A stretch of DNA of 64,000 bases from Eulemur rufifrons (Eukaryota > Chordata > Mammalia > Primates > Lemuridae): assembly GCF_041146395.1 (NCBI RefSeq), contig NC_090989.1, forward strand, positions 121,147,501 through 121,211,500, in the 5' to 3' direction. The notes under the pieces were generated by a model. It was not told the DNA's origin. It saw only the letters and a list, made by a program, of their open reading frames with translations, and made no database searches. The translations under genes were made by a program, and so were the position numbers. Below are positions 48,178-60,174 of this stretch, in pieces. How positions within the stretch are numbered: position 1 is the first letter of the stretch; each line of letters starts with the position of its first letter.

Positions 48178-48375
48178 TGTAAGACAGACCCGGATTCTGG
48201 TCCAGGCTCTGCCACTGACTGCCTGTGTGACCCCGTGGGCGTGTTACTTGCCATCTCTTGGCCTCCTTTCTTCACCTCCAAGGCGGGGTCCATGAGGATC
48301 CCTGATCCATCAAGGGAATGGAATGAGGTGAAATATTCGGCACAGAGCAAGGCTCGATGAATGCACGTGCCACGT
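48178..48375 (+). mobile_element. MIR SINE
   Basis: 'ccaggctctgccactgactg', 'cctgtgtgaccccgtgggcg', 'atattcggcacagagcaagg' in order. Confidence 0.85.
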
Positions 48376-48684
48376 TGTCTTTGCTGCCTCGGCCCAGCCA
48401 CGGAGCCTCATGCACCTCGCAGAGTGGCTGGGACTGAATCCTGACCTCCGAGGCGCCTCCCAGGCGGCCCATCCAGGGACACACAAAGGGCCCCCGGCCC
48501 TTGCTGGGGGATTGCTGGCTGATGGAGCAAAAGATGTAGGAAGCCCCCAGGTCCGTGGAGAAAGTACCCGGAGCCCTCCCTGCCCACCCAGGGCCCCACC
48601 GTGTGGGGAGAGGAGGGACCAGCGCCTGGCTCGGCCTGTGCAGCGTTCCCCACTGCCTCGGGCGCAGTCCCTAAAACAAAATCT

Positions 48685-48826
48685 CTTGGGAGCATGTTAG
48701 ACATGCAGATTCCTGGCCTCCCCCACCAGGGAAGCACACTCTGGGATGGGCCTGGGCACCCACATCTGAACATGCCCCCAGGAGGGTCTGCTGCCCACCT
48801 GCTTCTGAAAACTACTGTCAGGACCC
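48685..48826 (+). mobile_element. MER5A-type hAT DNA transposon, partial
   Basis: 'cttgggagcatgttagacat', 'gcagattcctggcctccccc', 'cagggaagcacactctggga' and the terminus 'cttctgaaaactactg'. The 5' end is missing. Confidence 0.7.
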
Positions 48827-49017
48827 TGAATACACAGGCCTGTGGGCGGCTGAGCTGAAAGGATCTGGGTTCGGAAGGATTCTCCTTTCACCAACTGGCC
48901 GAGAGGCACGTTTATCTCTTTACCTCCACGCCCACCCCAGCCACCCCACAGGCACCCTCTGTCCTTCCCTGCCCCAGGGAACCACTTTGCCGCTCCGCCT
49001 TTCTCCCCAAATGCCCC

Positions 49018-49455
49018 CCCACCCCCGCTCTTTCTCTTTCTTCTCTCATCTTTCATCTCTCTTATCTCTCTCTTCTCTGTCTCCTCTCCCTCATATCTCT
49101 CACTGTCTCGCTCCCTCGGACTCTCTGTCCCTTTGGCTCCCTCTTTGTTCACCTGTTTCTGTTCTCTCTGTCTTTGTGTCTCCCTGACTGTTCCATCCTC
49201 CTCTTTCCTTCCCTCCGTCTGTCACTTTCTCTTTGTCTCTCTTCCGTGTCTCTTTCTCTCTGGCTGTCTTGCCTCTATAGTTGTCTCTTCTGCCTTTCTG
49301 TGGTTCTTTCTTCCTCTTTCTGTCACTGTGTCTCTGTGTCTCTCCTTTCTGTTTATTTCTCTGTCTCTTGTATGTTTTTGTCTCTGTCTGTATGTCTCTG
49401 TATCTCTGTGTTTCTCTCTGTCTCTGTCTCTCTCTGTCCCCTGTCTTCTCCCTCC
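49018..49455. repeat. Polypyrimidine (TCTCTG/TCTTTC) tract, about 440 bp
   Basis: Nearly all C and T on the plus strand with periodic G, in short units such as TCTCTG and TCTTTC. Long open frames appear on both strands (257 codons plus; 129 and 151 codons minus) with Ser/Leu/Cys/Val or Arg/Glu/Lys bias, as expected of low-complexity DNA. Purine-pyrimidine asymmetry of this length can form triplex structure. Confidence 0.92.
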
Positions 49456-50144
49456 CTGGAGGCCTCTGGGCTGGTGGCAGGGAGCACATGGCTGTCAGGC
49501 CTCGGCCAGAGGCCCCATGACATCACGGAGGCTCCTCCCTTGGTGCTGGCTTTTCAGCGACCACCTGGCGAGTGCAAACTGTCCTGCCACAAACCAGTCG
49601 CTGTCACCACTGCGATCCAGGGTCTGGTCCAGCCCTGGGGCCAGCTTGCCTCGAGTGACCCTGTGACAGGTCAAGCTTGTGCAACAGCCACTCCAGGGGC
49701 CAGAAGTCCAGCCTCAGGGGAACTGAGGCAGGGAGCGGGGAGCCTTTTACCCAGTCAGCTTTTCCCAGGCTCAAGGGCAGCACAAGGAGGTAGCGGTCCC
49801 CCATGGACATCAGGCCAGCCTGACGTCTCTCCCTGTGAGGACATGGTCATAGCAGTTGAAATGCCCAGGACCCATCCCACATCCCCCTCATACCAAGGGG
49901 AAGAGGATAAGCCATGCTGGTCAGAGTACCCCAAAGCCCCTACCTGACTTCTCCCAGGCCTGCAGGCTGGGGCTCGAAGTGGCCTTGTGCAGCGGACCTG
50001 TCGGCGTCTGGTGAGAAGCCAGGCCCTGCCCTGCTGCCGTCCTGTGCCCCCACCAGTCCCCTCCCCTCTTCTCTGGATCAGACCCCAAAGCAACCTGAGA
50101 AAAATCTCTGTGCCTGCATGGGGTCTGGGGGCAGCAGATGTCAA
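49456..50144. other. Unassigned intergenic sequence
   Basis: Nothing recognised. Open frames continue out of the low-complexity tract. Confidence 0.3.
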
Positions 50145-50325
50145 GGGACCCCTTATTGACTGTGTGCCATGCAGTGGGCATGGTGCTGAGTTCAGAACAG
50201 CCATTTCAGGCAGGAATCAATATACCCATTTTTCCGATGAGGAAACTAGGGCCCAGGGAAGCGAAAGGACTTTTTCAACATCCCACAATACCAGTATGGC
50301 ACTTAAAGTTCAAATGGCCTAGCTA
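50145..50325 (-). mobile_element. MIR SINE, antisense
   Basis: 'gactgtgtgccatgcagtgg', 'atacccatttttccgatgag', 'gaaactagggcccagggaag' in reverse order of MIR. Confidence 0.85.
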
Positions 50326-50629
50326 CACATGTGCATACACACACACAGAATTGCTTTAAAGGAGCACCTATCATGTGCCAGGAAATGGGCCATTCCAGGA
50401 AAACAGAAGCAAATGGCCATAGAGAGCTCCCCCACACACCTGGTGCTCCCCTGGTGCACACGCCACCAGCCTTCAGTACCTGAGGTCCCAGAGCGAGGTG
50501 CAGGGGAAGGGGCTGTTGCTGTCCTTGCTCCCCGCATCCAACGTGGCAGAGATACCCCTGAGAACAAGGTAAGCAGCGTGGTTGGATGTCTGTGTTGTGG
50601 CCCAGGTTTGGGGACAGGCCTGGCGCAGC

Positions 50630-50775
50630 TTGTGAATTATCACTGCTGTGTGCCTGGCTGTGTGCAGAGGGCACACTGCATTGTCTCACTCTGTCTTCCA
50701 CCCTGGGCAGTGGGTGTGGCTGCTGCTGGCTTACAGAGGAGGAGGCTGAGGCTCTGACTTGCCTGGGAATGCTGG
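50630..50775 (-). mobile_element. MIR SINE, antisense, diverged
   Basis: 'gtgtgcctggctgtgtgcag', 'attgtctcactctgtcttcc', 'tacagaggaggaggctgagg'. Confidence 0.6.
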
Positions 50776-52439
50776 GACTTCAACTCCCTAGTTCCTAGAC
50801 GGTCTTTTTAGGATGAAAATACAAATACCCAGCACAGGCCCTCCAAGACACCTGCAAAGCAAAGGGGAAGGCACAGCCTCAGGGAAGGCAAGAGAGACTC
50901 TGCTGGGCCGAACCAGCCAAGCAGGAGTTCAGACGCCGAGGAGGCCACAGCAGCCCCAATGAGCAGGCTCCAGAGGGAAGGCCAGAGTCTCGTGGTTTCC
51001 GTACAACCCACGGGCCGCCCACCACTGCAGCAGCCCAGAGGCAGCTCGCCCTCGAAGCTCTTCCCCAGCCCTGCCCTGCCATGTCCCCATCCCTGACCCC
51101 CCGGCTGGAGGGAGGACAGGATGGCAGGATGCAGTGGGAGAAGGCCCGGCTCATGTTTCGCCCCTCTCTTCCTGGCAAGGATTACATGGTGAGCAAGAAG
51201 GACAGCTGAGCTGGCCAGTGGGTGGCCTGGCCATGCCAAGGGGAAAGCTGGGGAGGAAGGACGGCTGAGGTAACTCAGGCTCCGAGCAGCCCCTCTCCCC
51301 ATCCCCACCTCCGCCCTTCCCGGCCACTCTGGTGCCCTGCAGGCCAGTGGCTGATCTACGGGACCCAGCACCAGGACACGGGCACCTGCACTGTCTTTCC
51401 CCCAAGGTCTGCTCTCCAGCGTAGAAAAAGGCAACGCCCGATAGCTTTCTCGGCAGACAGATAGACTGACTTCGGAGAATAGAAGACCTGTAGTCTGTGG
51501 AAAGCAGCAGGGCTCAAGTGAGTGACAGCTGTGCAATTCTAGAAGCTCTGATTAGCACTGATGCCCTCGGCCAGCCTCCACGACAGCCCCCACTCAACAA
51601 GCTCTGCAATGGTTAGAAAGCATCTGTCTAGTAAACTGCGGGTGAGCCTCACCCCAACCACGCCCTCCCCCGGAGACGTCCCTAGAGCCCTTGGTGGTTT
51701 GAGCCACCTACCTAACCATCTAGAAATACCCCAGCCTTCGGACAGAGGCTGTCAATCAGTGTTCCTCAGGGACTCATCAGAACAGCGAGGGAACAGTGTG
51801 GTGGTATCAGGCACTGAGAACTGGGTGTGGATCCAGAAAGTACCAGCAGTGATGTGTCAGCAGAAAACTGAACATCCTGGGTGGTGCCACAGGGGCCTGG
51901 TTCTGGGGCTCATGAAGCTCTGGCTGAATCCTTAGCAGATAGGACTGAAGCTGACTTCTCCTCCCTGGGGCTCTGCCTCCACCTCCACCCCATGCCCAGG
52001 AGGAGATCCTAGACCAGAAAAGCAAGGCTGGACATTGAACCGGCTGTGTGAATGCCCACAGATCTGCCCAAGGGTACTTGGTAAATCCTGGCCAGAGATA
52101 GCCCAGGGCCAGGAATCTTCCAGTAGGACCCTGGATCTGGCATAGCCACCAACGGATGCTCCAATTCCGTGCCAAACAGATATAACCTGGCATCGGGCTC
52201 CAACAGCTGTGCATGGCCTACGACCTCCTTCTCACTGGGTGCCGTAGGAGCCAATAGGCTTTGTGCTTTCCGTCCACGTTCACCTCCAGGCAGTGTGGTC
52301 CGGAGATTACCTGCTAAGCAGCATGAGCTTGCTTTTCAATTGTCCTAGACCCGTTTGCTTCAAACCCGAATTCTGATGTTCTGTGTTAGCAAGCATATTC
52401 GACCTAGCCCTGCTCTTTGTGTTGTATTCATGCTGAACA
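50776..52439. other. Long unassigned stretch
   Basis: 1.7 kb, partly G/C-rich. A 242-codon minus frame (50,808-51,536) is the longest outside low-complexity DNA. It is opposed by other frames, and its translation shows no domain I recognise. It is left uncalled. Confidence 0.3.
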
Positions 52440-52565
52440 GGTGCCCTCTCTGAGCCCAGTTCCTCATCACTAAAATGCAGGTAACTACCTCAAAATGTTG
52501 TTGTGATGATTAAGTGAAACTGCCGAAAGCACCTAGCATAGGGCCCATAATATTAGGTACCCAAT
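52440..52565 (+). mobile_element. MIR SINE fragment
   Basis: 'agttcctcatcactaaaatg', 'ttgttgtgatgattaagtga', 'cacctagcatagggcccata'. Confidence 0.8.
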
Positions 52566-52591
52566 CACATTTCCCCTTCCTTCTTTCCCTC

Positions 52592-52935
52592 TGTCTTAGT
52601 GTGTTTAGGCTGCTGTGACAAAATGTCACAAACTGGGTGGCTTACAGACAAAAGAAATTTAATTCTCAAAGTTCTGGATACTGAAAAGTCCAAGATCAAG
52701 GTGCCAGCAAATCCGGTGTTTGGTGAGAACACACTTCCTGGATCATAGGTGGTGATTTCTTGATATGTTCTCACCTGGTGGAAGGGGCTGCTTTCATAAG
52801 AGCTAATCCCATTCATAAGGGCTCTGCCGTTGGGACCTAATCTCCTCCCAAAGGCCCCACCCTCCTAATACCATCACCTTGGGGGTTAAGATTCCAACAT
52901 ACGCTTGGGGGGGGCACAAACATTCAGACCTAGCA
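52592..52935 (-). mobile_element. MaLR (MLT1-type) solo LTR with exact target-site duplication
   Basis: Reverse-complement MLT1 beginning TGTCTTAGTGTGTTTAGG and ending CAGACCTAGCA. It is flanked by identical CCCTC at 52,587-52,591 and 52,936-52,940. A G8 run (52,907-52,914) lies near the right end. Confidence 0.92.
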
Positions 52936-52982
52936 CCCTCATTCCCTACTCCTCCCTTCCTTCCTTCTATCTTTTCTTCTTG

Positions 52983-53025
52983 CCTCTCTCTCTCTCTCTC
53001 TTTCTCTCTCTTTCTTTCTATTACG
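52983..53025. repeat. (TC)n/(TTTC)n polypyrimidine repeat
   Basis: CT dinucleotides grading into CTTT units. Confidence 0.92.
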
Positions 53026-53257
53026 TTGTCCCAGAAAGGAGAGTGCCACCCATTTTAATTTCTCCTCATTCAGCTCCCTCTCTTTTTTTTCAGCTAGATT
53101 CTTTGTGTGACTTCTCTCAGGACCCTGTTCCATTCCACTGTTTCCTTCATAAACGGATCTGCATGTTATTTTCTAGGGTGACTACAAGATAGAGGCTCGT
53201 TCCTCTGTGTCCCCACAACACCAGACACAGGCCTAGAACGTGGTGTCTGGTTCCAGA

Positions 53258-53545
53258 TGGAATGGAGGGATTGTAATTGGATAGGGATGGGGGTGCGAAT
53301 GGATGAATAATGAATGGGTGGATGGGTGGAGCATGTTAGCTGGAAGGATGGAAGGAGGGGGTTGGCCAATGGATTGAGAAGTGATATCTAGGTCGAGATG
53401 GAGGGAATAGCTAAGTGAGATGGATGGATGAGAGTGTGAATGGGTGGCTGGATAGATGGAGTGGATGTGTGGATATGAAAGAGCATGATGCTCAAGTGTG
53501 TGAGAGGATGGATTGGGGGATGGGTAAACAGATGGACAGAGCCAC
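53258..53545. repeat. Degenerate (TGGA)n array
   Basis: About 290 bp dominated by GGAT/TGGA units with many substitutions (for example 53,288-53,330 and 53,419-53,460). It generates Met/Asp/Gly-rich plus and His/Pro/Ser-rich minus frames. Confidence 0.88.
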
Positions 53546-53929
53546 ATGCCATGGTTGGCTTTGGGCTGATGCAGGAAGGCTGCAAGGAACTCACTTCAAT
53601 GCTTTCACCCCAAGTCAATGTTTCATTCTATCTCCCATTGCTCTCAAACCATAAATGTTGGGATGGTGAGGAAAGGAATAGCTGACAGCAGCAGGGCCCA
53701 GGTGCTACCTCCATTCCGGCTTTGCACAAGCCCTCACTTACGAAGTCTTGCCATAGGCTCCAAGCAGCATCAGGACACTTGGAAGCACAGGTCCCAGGAA
53801 AGGGATAAGGGCACATTTGTCCCTCCCTGACCAGCCTTGGAAGATGCTGTGCAGAAGGAGAACTGACTGTACTAGTAGAGCTTTGTCCTCGTCCTCAGCA
53901 CCACGGACTGGAAACCTGCTGATTTCACC
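53546..53929. other. Unassigned intergenic sequence
   Basis: Nothing recognised. Confidence 0.3.
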
Positions 53930-54125
53930 TCCCAGTCTGCCTCTCCTACAGGGCGAGCCTGCACATTGGAGTTCGGCTGGGAGTTGCCTCTATGTGGCCC
54001 TCACTAAAGCAAGAGCCTTTGAGAGCAGGAATTATGTTGTCCTTACTGATCCATTCCAATGGAAGAGTTTCTGACACAGAGCTAACATAGAAAAAATGTT
54101 TGTGGGTTAAATAAAGTGAATAATG
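53930..54125 (+). mobile_element. L2 LINE 3' end
   Basis: 'gcctttgagagcaggaatta', 'ttctgacacagagctaacat', 'atgtttgtgggttaaataaa' follow the L2 tail. Confidence 0.65.
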
Positions 54126-54144
54126 AGTCTTAGGCAGAGCTGAC

Positions 54145-54345
54145 TGTCATTGGGGAAAATAACGGTAGACCTTGGTCTAGGACATTGAGTTTGAATCCCA
54201 GCTCTGCCATTTTCCAACTATGTGACCTTACCAAGTCCCCATGCCTCTCCGAACTTCCATTTCTTCATCTGCGAACTCACAGTAATAGCTGATACCTCTC
54301 AACTATCCCCTATGGCTGCGAGGATTCTATTGGGAACCAGCTTCT
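54145..54345 (+). mobile_element. MIR SINE
   Basis: 'gagtttgaatcccagctctg', 'ccaactatgtgaccttacca', 'tccatttcttcatctgcgaa', 'gctgcgaggattctattggg'. Confidence 0.9.
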
Positions 54346-55094
54346 AATCTGGTCCTTTTCAGAACCCTGACCTCCACCCCCACCCTAGGAGCCTTGACAG
54401 CCAAGCCCTTTGCAAAGCTGCATATCGCTCCTGCCAGCCCGTTTACCCGGAGGGCAGAGCTGGGGACCGGGAGGAGGGGCCCTGCAGGCGGAAGCACATG
54501 AGCATGCCCCACTTTCAGGTGTCTGCAACTGGGGCTGCACATAATCACCCTGACCTCAATCTTTCTCTGTGAATTATGGAAAGAGAGTTCTCTGAAAATG
54601 AGGCATGTAAAAAGTTCCACCAGGCTCCCTCTCCTCCCCTCATTTCATCCTTCCCAACTTAGTAAGGACCATGGCTTATTAGCTGTTCCTGTCCAGCTCG
54701 CCTTGTCCTAAGACTGTGTGCCTGCACACGTGAGACTAAAAATACCCACGGCTCCTATTAGAAGCGCTGCCCCAGGGACAGGCAAGGCTGAAGTCTGTGC
54801 TGACGCTAAAAGCTGGCTCCCTCGTGCCCCCTGGGATCTGCTGGGGCTGATGGCACCAACATCCTCCTGACAGTGTCCCGGGGTTGACAGTAATGATCAA
54901 GAGGCTGCTGCTAGTTCATTTATGGTTATGTTGAGACCCTCCATAGCCCTTTTCTGTGTCCCTCCTCACCACTCATTAGACAACCTCACACCGCCAGGAG
55001 AAGGTCCTCTCCCCGGGGACTTGTGTCACTCAGAGCACTGCCTGGGCCCCGTAAGTGGCTGGCCCACATCTCAGACTGCTCCCGGAAAAGATTC
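54346..55094. other. Unassigned intergenic sequence
   Basis: Nothing recognised. Confidence 0.3.
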
Positions 55095-55330
55095 CTTTGC
55101 ACTAAAACATGCAGAATGGCAAATGCATTATGCTTGGTAGGAGGACTGGTCCCATTGAGAAGCCACTGGGAGAACCATGTGAACCGATTCCTTGATCCTT
55201 TGTTTCTCTGTCAATAAAATAGGTATAAAGGCATTGGCCCAGCCTCGGTCTGTTGTGAAGTCTACATGAGTCCATGGAAAGGCAAATGCAGAATTCTGCA
55301 TGGAGGGAGGTGACTGGCACCAAGCAGATC
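55095..55330 (+). mobile_element. MIR SINE, diverged
   Basis: 'tgtttctctgtcaataaaat' and 'aggtataaaggcattggccc', then 'gttgtgaagtctacatgagt', correspond to the second half of MIR. Confidence 0.6.
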
Positions 55331-56084
55331 ATGAAGCGTGGCCTGCAGAGGACTCCTTGTTACGTCGGAGAGATGCACGGATAGAGAAATATGCAAGGGG
55401 CATGTCCATAGCTCGGCAATAAACACTTGGCTAGGCTGAAGAGGTAATCTTTCCATGGGCTTTCATGTGCCACTGGATACTCTCTTGGCATTGCTGAAGA
55501 TATTTTGGAAGTGGTGGTGAAAGACAAATTGATTTTCATCATCTCCCTCCCCAGTAAAAGGCCAAGAATGCCACAGAGTGTAAAGACTCCAAAATTCAAA
55601 GTACCTGAAATTTGGAGTGCAGCGCTTCCCACACTCACACACCCTCTGTATGCACCAAGATGGGATTTTAATGAGCTATGGAAAGAAAAATATGGAAAGT
55701 CAATTAAGGTGTCATGGACAGAAATACTGAGACAGGGAATGGCTGATGGGCCAATCAGGGATAGATACACCAGAAAGGTTGAGAATGGAAACTGTACTTA
55801 ACAGAACAAGTCATGGCTCATGGCTCCTGATTAGGGTGGGGGTATGAGTGGTAGCTGCATGAGACTGAGCAGCACTCAGAACCAAGCTCTCCCCAAATTC
55901 ATGCTCCAGATGGTTCTGTGAACTCAGAGGACAAGGCCTTTAGAGCCACTTGTCCTCGTGTAACCTCCTTCACCATTCCCTTAAGGTCTTTGAGAAAGAC
56001 ACAGAAGAGCAAATGCAACATAAGGCTCAGTTATACCTCCAGGCTAAAGGAGAATTTTGGCTTGCTGGGAGCATTGATTCTGTC
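55331..56084. other. Unassigned intergenic sequence
   Basis: Nothing recognised. A 98-codon plus frame (55,505-55,801) has no exon signals. Confidence 0.3.
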
Positions 56085-56215
56085 CAATTTGATTCAAACA
56101 TGTGCTGAGAACTTCCTGTGTGCAACACACACAGGCACAGTATGTGGGGAGGAGGGGGATTCGGGGATGAGTAAGACCAGGACTTGGCCTTCAAAGAACA
56201 TAAAGCAGTCAGAGC
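56085..56215 (-). mobile_element. L2 LINE 3' end, antisense
   Basis: 'catgtgctgagaacttcctg', 'gtgtgcaacacacacaggca', 'gatgagtaagaccaggactt' resemble the reverse-complement L2 tail. Confidence 0.5.
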
Positions 56216-56342
56216 TGTGGGGATGACTTTACCATGAAATACATCAGATCTGAGGCAGATTGGAAGAGGATTTTTTTTTCTAACTAACATTTAAATACTT
56301 CTGCCAGTAAAATTGGAAAAAGGAATGAAGGATATGAACCCA

Positions 56343-56379
56343 AAAATACACAAACACACACACACACAAACACACAGGT
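56343..56379. repeat. (CA)n microsatellite
   Basis: CA dinucleotides with AAA interruptions. Confidence 0.92.
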
Positions 56380-56394
56380 AAATTTATGTCAAAA

Positions 56395-56925
56395 AAATTA
56401 TTCAGTCTTAGTGGTAATAAAAATGAAAATTAGAAAGAGTTACCATGTGTCAATTATCATAATGGCCAAGGTCTATGTAATGACAGTATTCGATGCTTGT
56501 TATGGTGCGTGGGGAGGTTGACATACACAGCTAGTGAGTGTAAAATAGGCACAATCTTTCTGGAAAGTAAATTTGACATTATATATATCTCAAGCCTTAA
56601 AATAGTCATAACCTTTGACTCAGTAATTCCACTTCCAGGAATCTATTCTGAGGAAATAACCAGATATGTGGTCAAAAGTATTTACCATCGCATTATTTAT
56701 AAAAGTGGACAACGCAAAATAAACTAAAAATCCAACAGTAAGAAAATAGAAAAATGAATTGTGGTACATCAGTATAATGGGTAACTGGGCAGCCTTTTAA
56801 ATTGGGTTTTGAAGAGTTTCTAGTAAACTATTCATCACACATGTTAAGTGAAAAAAAATCCTGATACCAAACTCTATATGGTGTGCATTTTCTAAATTTC
56901 CAGTAATGAGCATAAATTGGAAGAG
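56395..56925 (+). mobile_element. L1ME-type LINE 3' region
   Basis: 'cctttgactcagtaattcca', 'ttctgaggaaataaccagat', 'attgtggtacatcagtataa', 'catgttaagtgaaaaaaaat' and 'atttccagtaatgagcataa' are collinear with L1ME. Frames are broken. Confidence 0.85.
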
Positions 56926-57059
56926 CAGCTTGTCTCACTGATGCCATAGGGAACTCCAGGACCCAGCTCACCCAAATCTGAGGACTGAGCTGGGGTGTGG
57001 CCCTGCAGCTGGAGGGGGGCTCTGCGTCTCCCCTGCCTGTCCTCTCCATCAGAGCCCAG

Positions 57060-57475
57060 TTCCCCCCCTATCTAGCCACTCTCCCCATACTCCCAGACCC
57101 TCCTTTTCTTACATGGCACCTGTATTTGGTGCCATCACCACCTTTGTCTCACATCTTCTCCAGAAGGCCAGTCTCAGGTAATCACACCCACAGTAACAGT
57201 CAGACCCGTGCCCTTACCCTTGGGAATACTCCCTGCTCCCCCGTCCCTGCTAAGGATCCACGTTGCTGCCCCTCCCCTCCGCCCAGGCTCCTGCTCTGCC
57301 TGGAAAGCCCTGGCCCTACTCCTATACCTCTTTCTTACCCATTCATCCCTAAGGACACTGTTTAGGTGTCACCTCCACTGGGGAGCCTTCTCAGGCCCTC
57401 CTTTCTAGGAGCACAGGCGCCCATACCCTGTGCCTATCCTTTCATTTCATCAGTGGCGTTGAACATAGTGGGGGA
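57060..57475 (+). mobile_element. L2 LINE ORF2 C-terminal part
   Basis: 'ctctgcctggaaagccctgg' near 57,294, 'tttcttacccattcatccct' near 57,330, 'aggtgtcacctccactgggg' and 'agccttctcaggccctcctt' follow L2 sense order. The part left of 57,190 is less certain. Confidence 0.6.
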
Positions 57476-58029
57476 ATCAAAAACTGGCTGCTGCCTGGGC
57501 TGGGCAGCATCTTCAAGGCCAGCTGGGCAGAAGTGGAAACCCCTCTTTACAGTGCAACTGTCCTCGCCTCAGAACCATCTAGAGTGTAGTACCACACAAA
57601 ATTCCTTTTCACGTCTGCAACAAAGGCACTCTTCTCCCTCCCTCTCTATCCCTGGCAGGGCTACCTCACTGCCCCTAAGATTGCTGAATGCTCCTAGCCA
57701 CCAACTTTGACCACTGCCACCAGTTTTCTCCCCATGTATGCCACAGAGCCTGGAAAGTCTGTCCACAAAGGCCCAGCTCAGGGCTTCAGCTCAAAGAATT
57801 TTTCAAAGCACCTCAACAGAGGTCTTAGAGCCCTGGGTCAAGTTGTGCTCATAATGATTATTGACAGCATCTCCCCTGCAGGCTGACAGCTGCTCTTCCT
57901 CTGGGCCTGGGCACCAAGTGGCCTCAGCACACAGGCATGTCATGGTCATATGGGGTGGGGGTGGGGGTGTTCAGCATGTGAGCTTGGGAACATGGAGAGT
58001 GAGGTGGGGTGTTCAGGGTTGAGGTGTCC
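57476..58029. other. Unassigned intergenic sequence
   Basis: Nothing recognised. A short GGGGTG repeat lies near 57,952-57,968. Confidence 0.3.
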
Positions 58030-58130
58030 CCTGCTACATGTAAGACACCTGTGGGAGCTTGGGTGGGTCACTTCAGGCTTCTCAGCCTCAGTTTTCTCAT
58101 CTGTAAAAAGGAGCTCATGCAAAGGCACAT
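58030..58130 (+). mobile_element. MIR SINE fragment
   Basis: 'gggtgggtcacttcaggctt' and 'ctcagcctcagttttctcatctgtaaa' type core. Confidence 0.85.
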
Positions 58131-58499
58131 CCCACTGAACGCACACAGTGTTCACAAGGCAGTAGGGCTGGAAAGAAGCAGAGCTGTGTTGAACGACAGC
58201 TCCTGCCAAAGAGGCTGCAGCTGCACAGATCTGACGTCAGTTCAAGGAATGGATTCTGGGGCTCACTGAGTTTCTCTGTGATGGCAGAACAGTCAGGGAG
58301 CAGTGACACAGGAAGGAAGGCACATTCCTGCTCTGTGGGGGTGTCCAGGCTGACTCTAGTTTTTTTCCATTACCCCCCTCAACTGTGGAACCACATACAT
58401 GAGACCCTCCCCAGAGCAAGACCCAGGCAAGGGTCTATCCGGAATACAGAAAGCTGCCTATGTATGTCCCATGCATATGTCACATGGCTATAACTAAGC

Positions 58500-58640
58500 C
58501 ATAGCTAGGCACTTTATCTCATTTAATCCCAGCAACACGCTCACCCATTTGACAGACAAATAAAACTGAGGCTCAAGAGGTTAAGTAGATTACTCAATGT
58601 CACCCTAGTAAGAGGCATTGTCTAGAAAACATGTTTACCT
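58500..58640 (-). mobile_element. MIR SINE, antisense
   Basis: 'aggcactttatctcatttaa', 'tcccagcaacacgctcaccc', 'aactgaggctcaagaggtta'. Confidence 0.85.
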
Positions 58641-60174
58641 GGCATAACTACTCCAGAGAGGGTTGGCGTGTTTTCCAAATTTGGTGGGTGTGGGACAGAG
58701 TGGGGGTGATCTTCCAAGTCCTATTAACTATTGGGATTGTAAAAAGAGGCCACCGCAGACTTGGCGTTCCCCAGGAGCTCCAAGGACTGGAGTAGCCAGG
58801 AAAGCTTCAAGGTAGAAGTGAGGGCTGGTGTCAGGTCTTGAAGGATGGCTAGACTGTACTTGCCAAGATGGTCCAAAGAAGCTTTGCAGGCAGAAGTCAT
58901 ATCAGTGGCAAAGACTCAGAAGTAGAAGCCAGCTAAGCCAGGCTGGCCAAGAGACCATGAGAAGCCTACACCAACTACGGAAAAGGTTTCTGGGAACAGT
59001 GTCTGGTATTCCATGTAAGGGTTTGCCCAACTCAGGGGAATCTGAGGGAATTAGGAGATTGGGACCTGGTCCGTGGTTCTTCCTCAAGTTCCCCCGCTCT
59101 CCACATGCCCCTTCCCCATTGCATCAGTGGAGAGCAGCGTGTTCTTCAGCAGACTCCCTGCAAAAAGCCTTTTTTGCATTGGCTTGCCTACTATGAAGAG
59201 AGAAACTTGAGTCTTAAGATGCCAAGAGAGGTAAAAGAGGTATGAGTGACAGTCCCTGTGGAACTACTATTTCTGAGGAAAAACAGCAATGGGAATCAGA
59301 ACACACCCCTCTACCTGGAGGAAGCACCCCGCTGTCAAGCACGCTTCATCTCTGCAACAGCAGAGACAGCTCAGGGCCAGACCATTCAGACAACTGACAA
59401 TCCCGCCTTCAAGCAAAGGGGTGGATGCAGCAAGGGCAACAGTTGGACATGTCTGAGTGTTAAATTTGATGGAAGATAAAGGTTACAACAGAGCTATTTT
59501 GACTGCTCTTTTTGTCTTTTGGTGTCCTGAAATTTCCAACTCACTGTGATTAAAATAAAGTTTTGCCCAAGATTGGAGGTAGCCCCTGGTTTGTCAGATA
59601 TGAAGACAAGAATGTAGTTTAATTATTTTGGTCAAAATACAGAGATCCTTGAATCCCATGTTGTTCAAAATGGTGGCAGGGATGGAGAGGCTAGTGTGGT
59701 GTATTTGGGGTGTGGAGGATGTGACTTTGGCTGCAGCATGTGTGGGTTGGGCAGGGAAAGAGGAAGAGATGGGTCTACAGAGTCGCAGGCTGGGGGGGGG
59801 GGTCTGTTCTTTGTCCCATTGGTTGTGGAGTAGCTGGAGGTGGGACTTGAGCAGCAGGGATAGAACCTTGGGCTGAAGATCTCAGTAGCCTCAGCCTTCT
59901 CTCCTGCACCTCCTCCCCTCTCCTGATGCATCCAAATGCCCTCAGCTACATCACCTTCCCCAGGCCAAGAATAGGTATTGGACAAGGGGGGACCTAGCCA
60001 GGTCAACTGAGGCCAGGATGGGTGCAGAGTGGGCAGTGAGAAAAACATCTTTTTGCCCAGACTCCTGGCAGGGAGCAGTTCTGCAGACCCCAGAAGCTGG
60101 GCTATTGGACAGACAGCCTTAGGGAAACCTCTGGGGATGGGTCCAGAGCAGTCAAGGTGACCCCTATTTCAGGA
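58641..60174. other. Long unassigned stretch
   Basis: 1.5 kb without a recognised repeat. It includes a G11 run at 59,792-59,802. No exon supported. Confidence 0.3.

Noticed and set aside
49174..49947. 257-codon plus-strand open frame
   Set aside because: It begins in the polypyrimidine tract and its Ser/Leu/Cys/Val bias is explained by TCTCTG repetition. The opposite strand is equally open.
50808..51536. 242-codon minus-strand open frame
   Set aside because: No recognisable domain, no promoter or splice context, and overlapping frames on the other strand in G/C-rich DNA.
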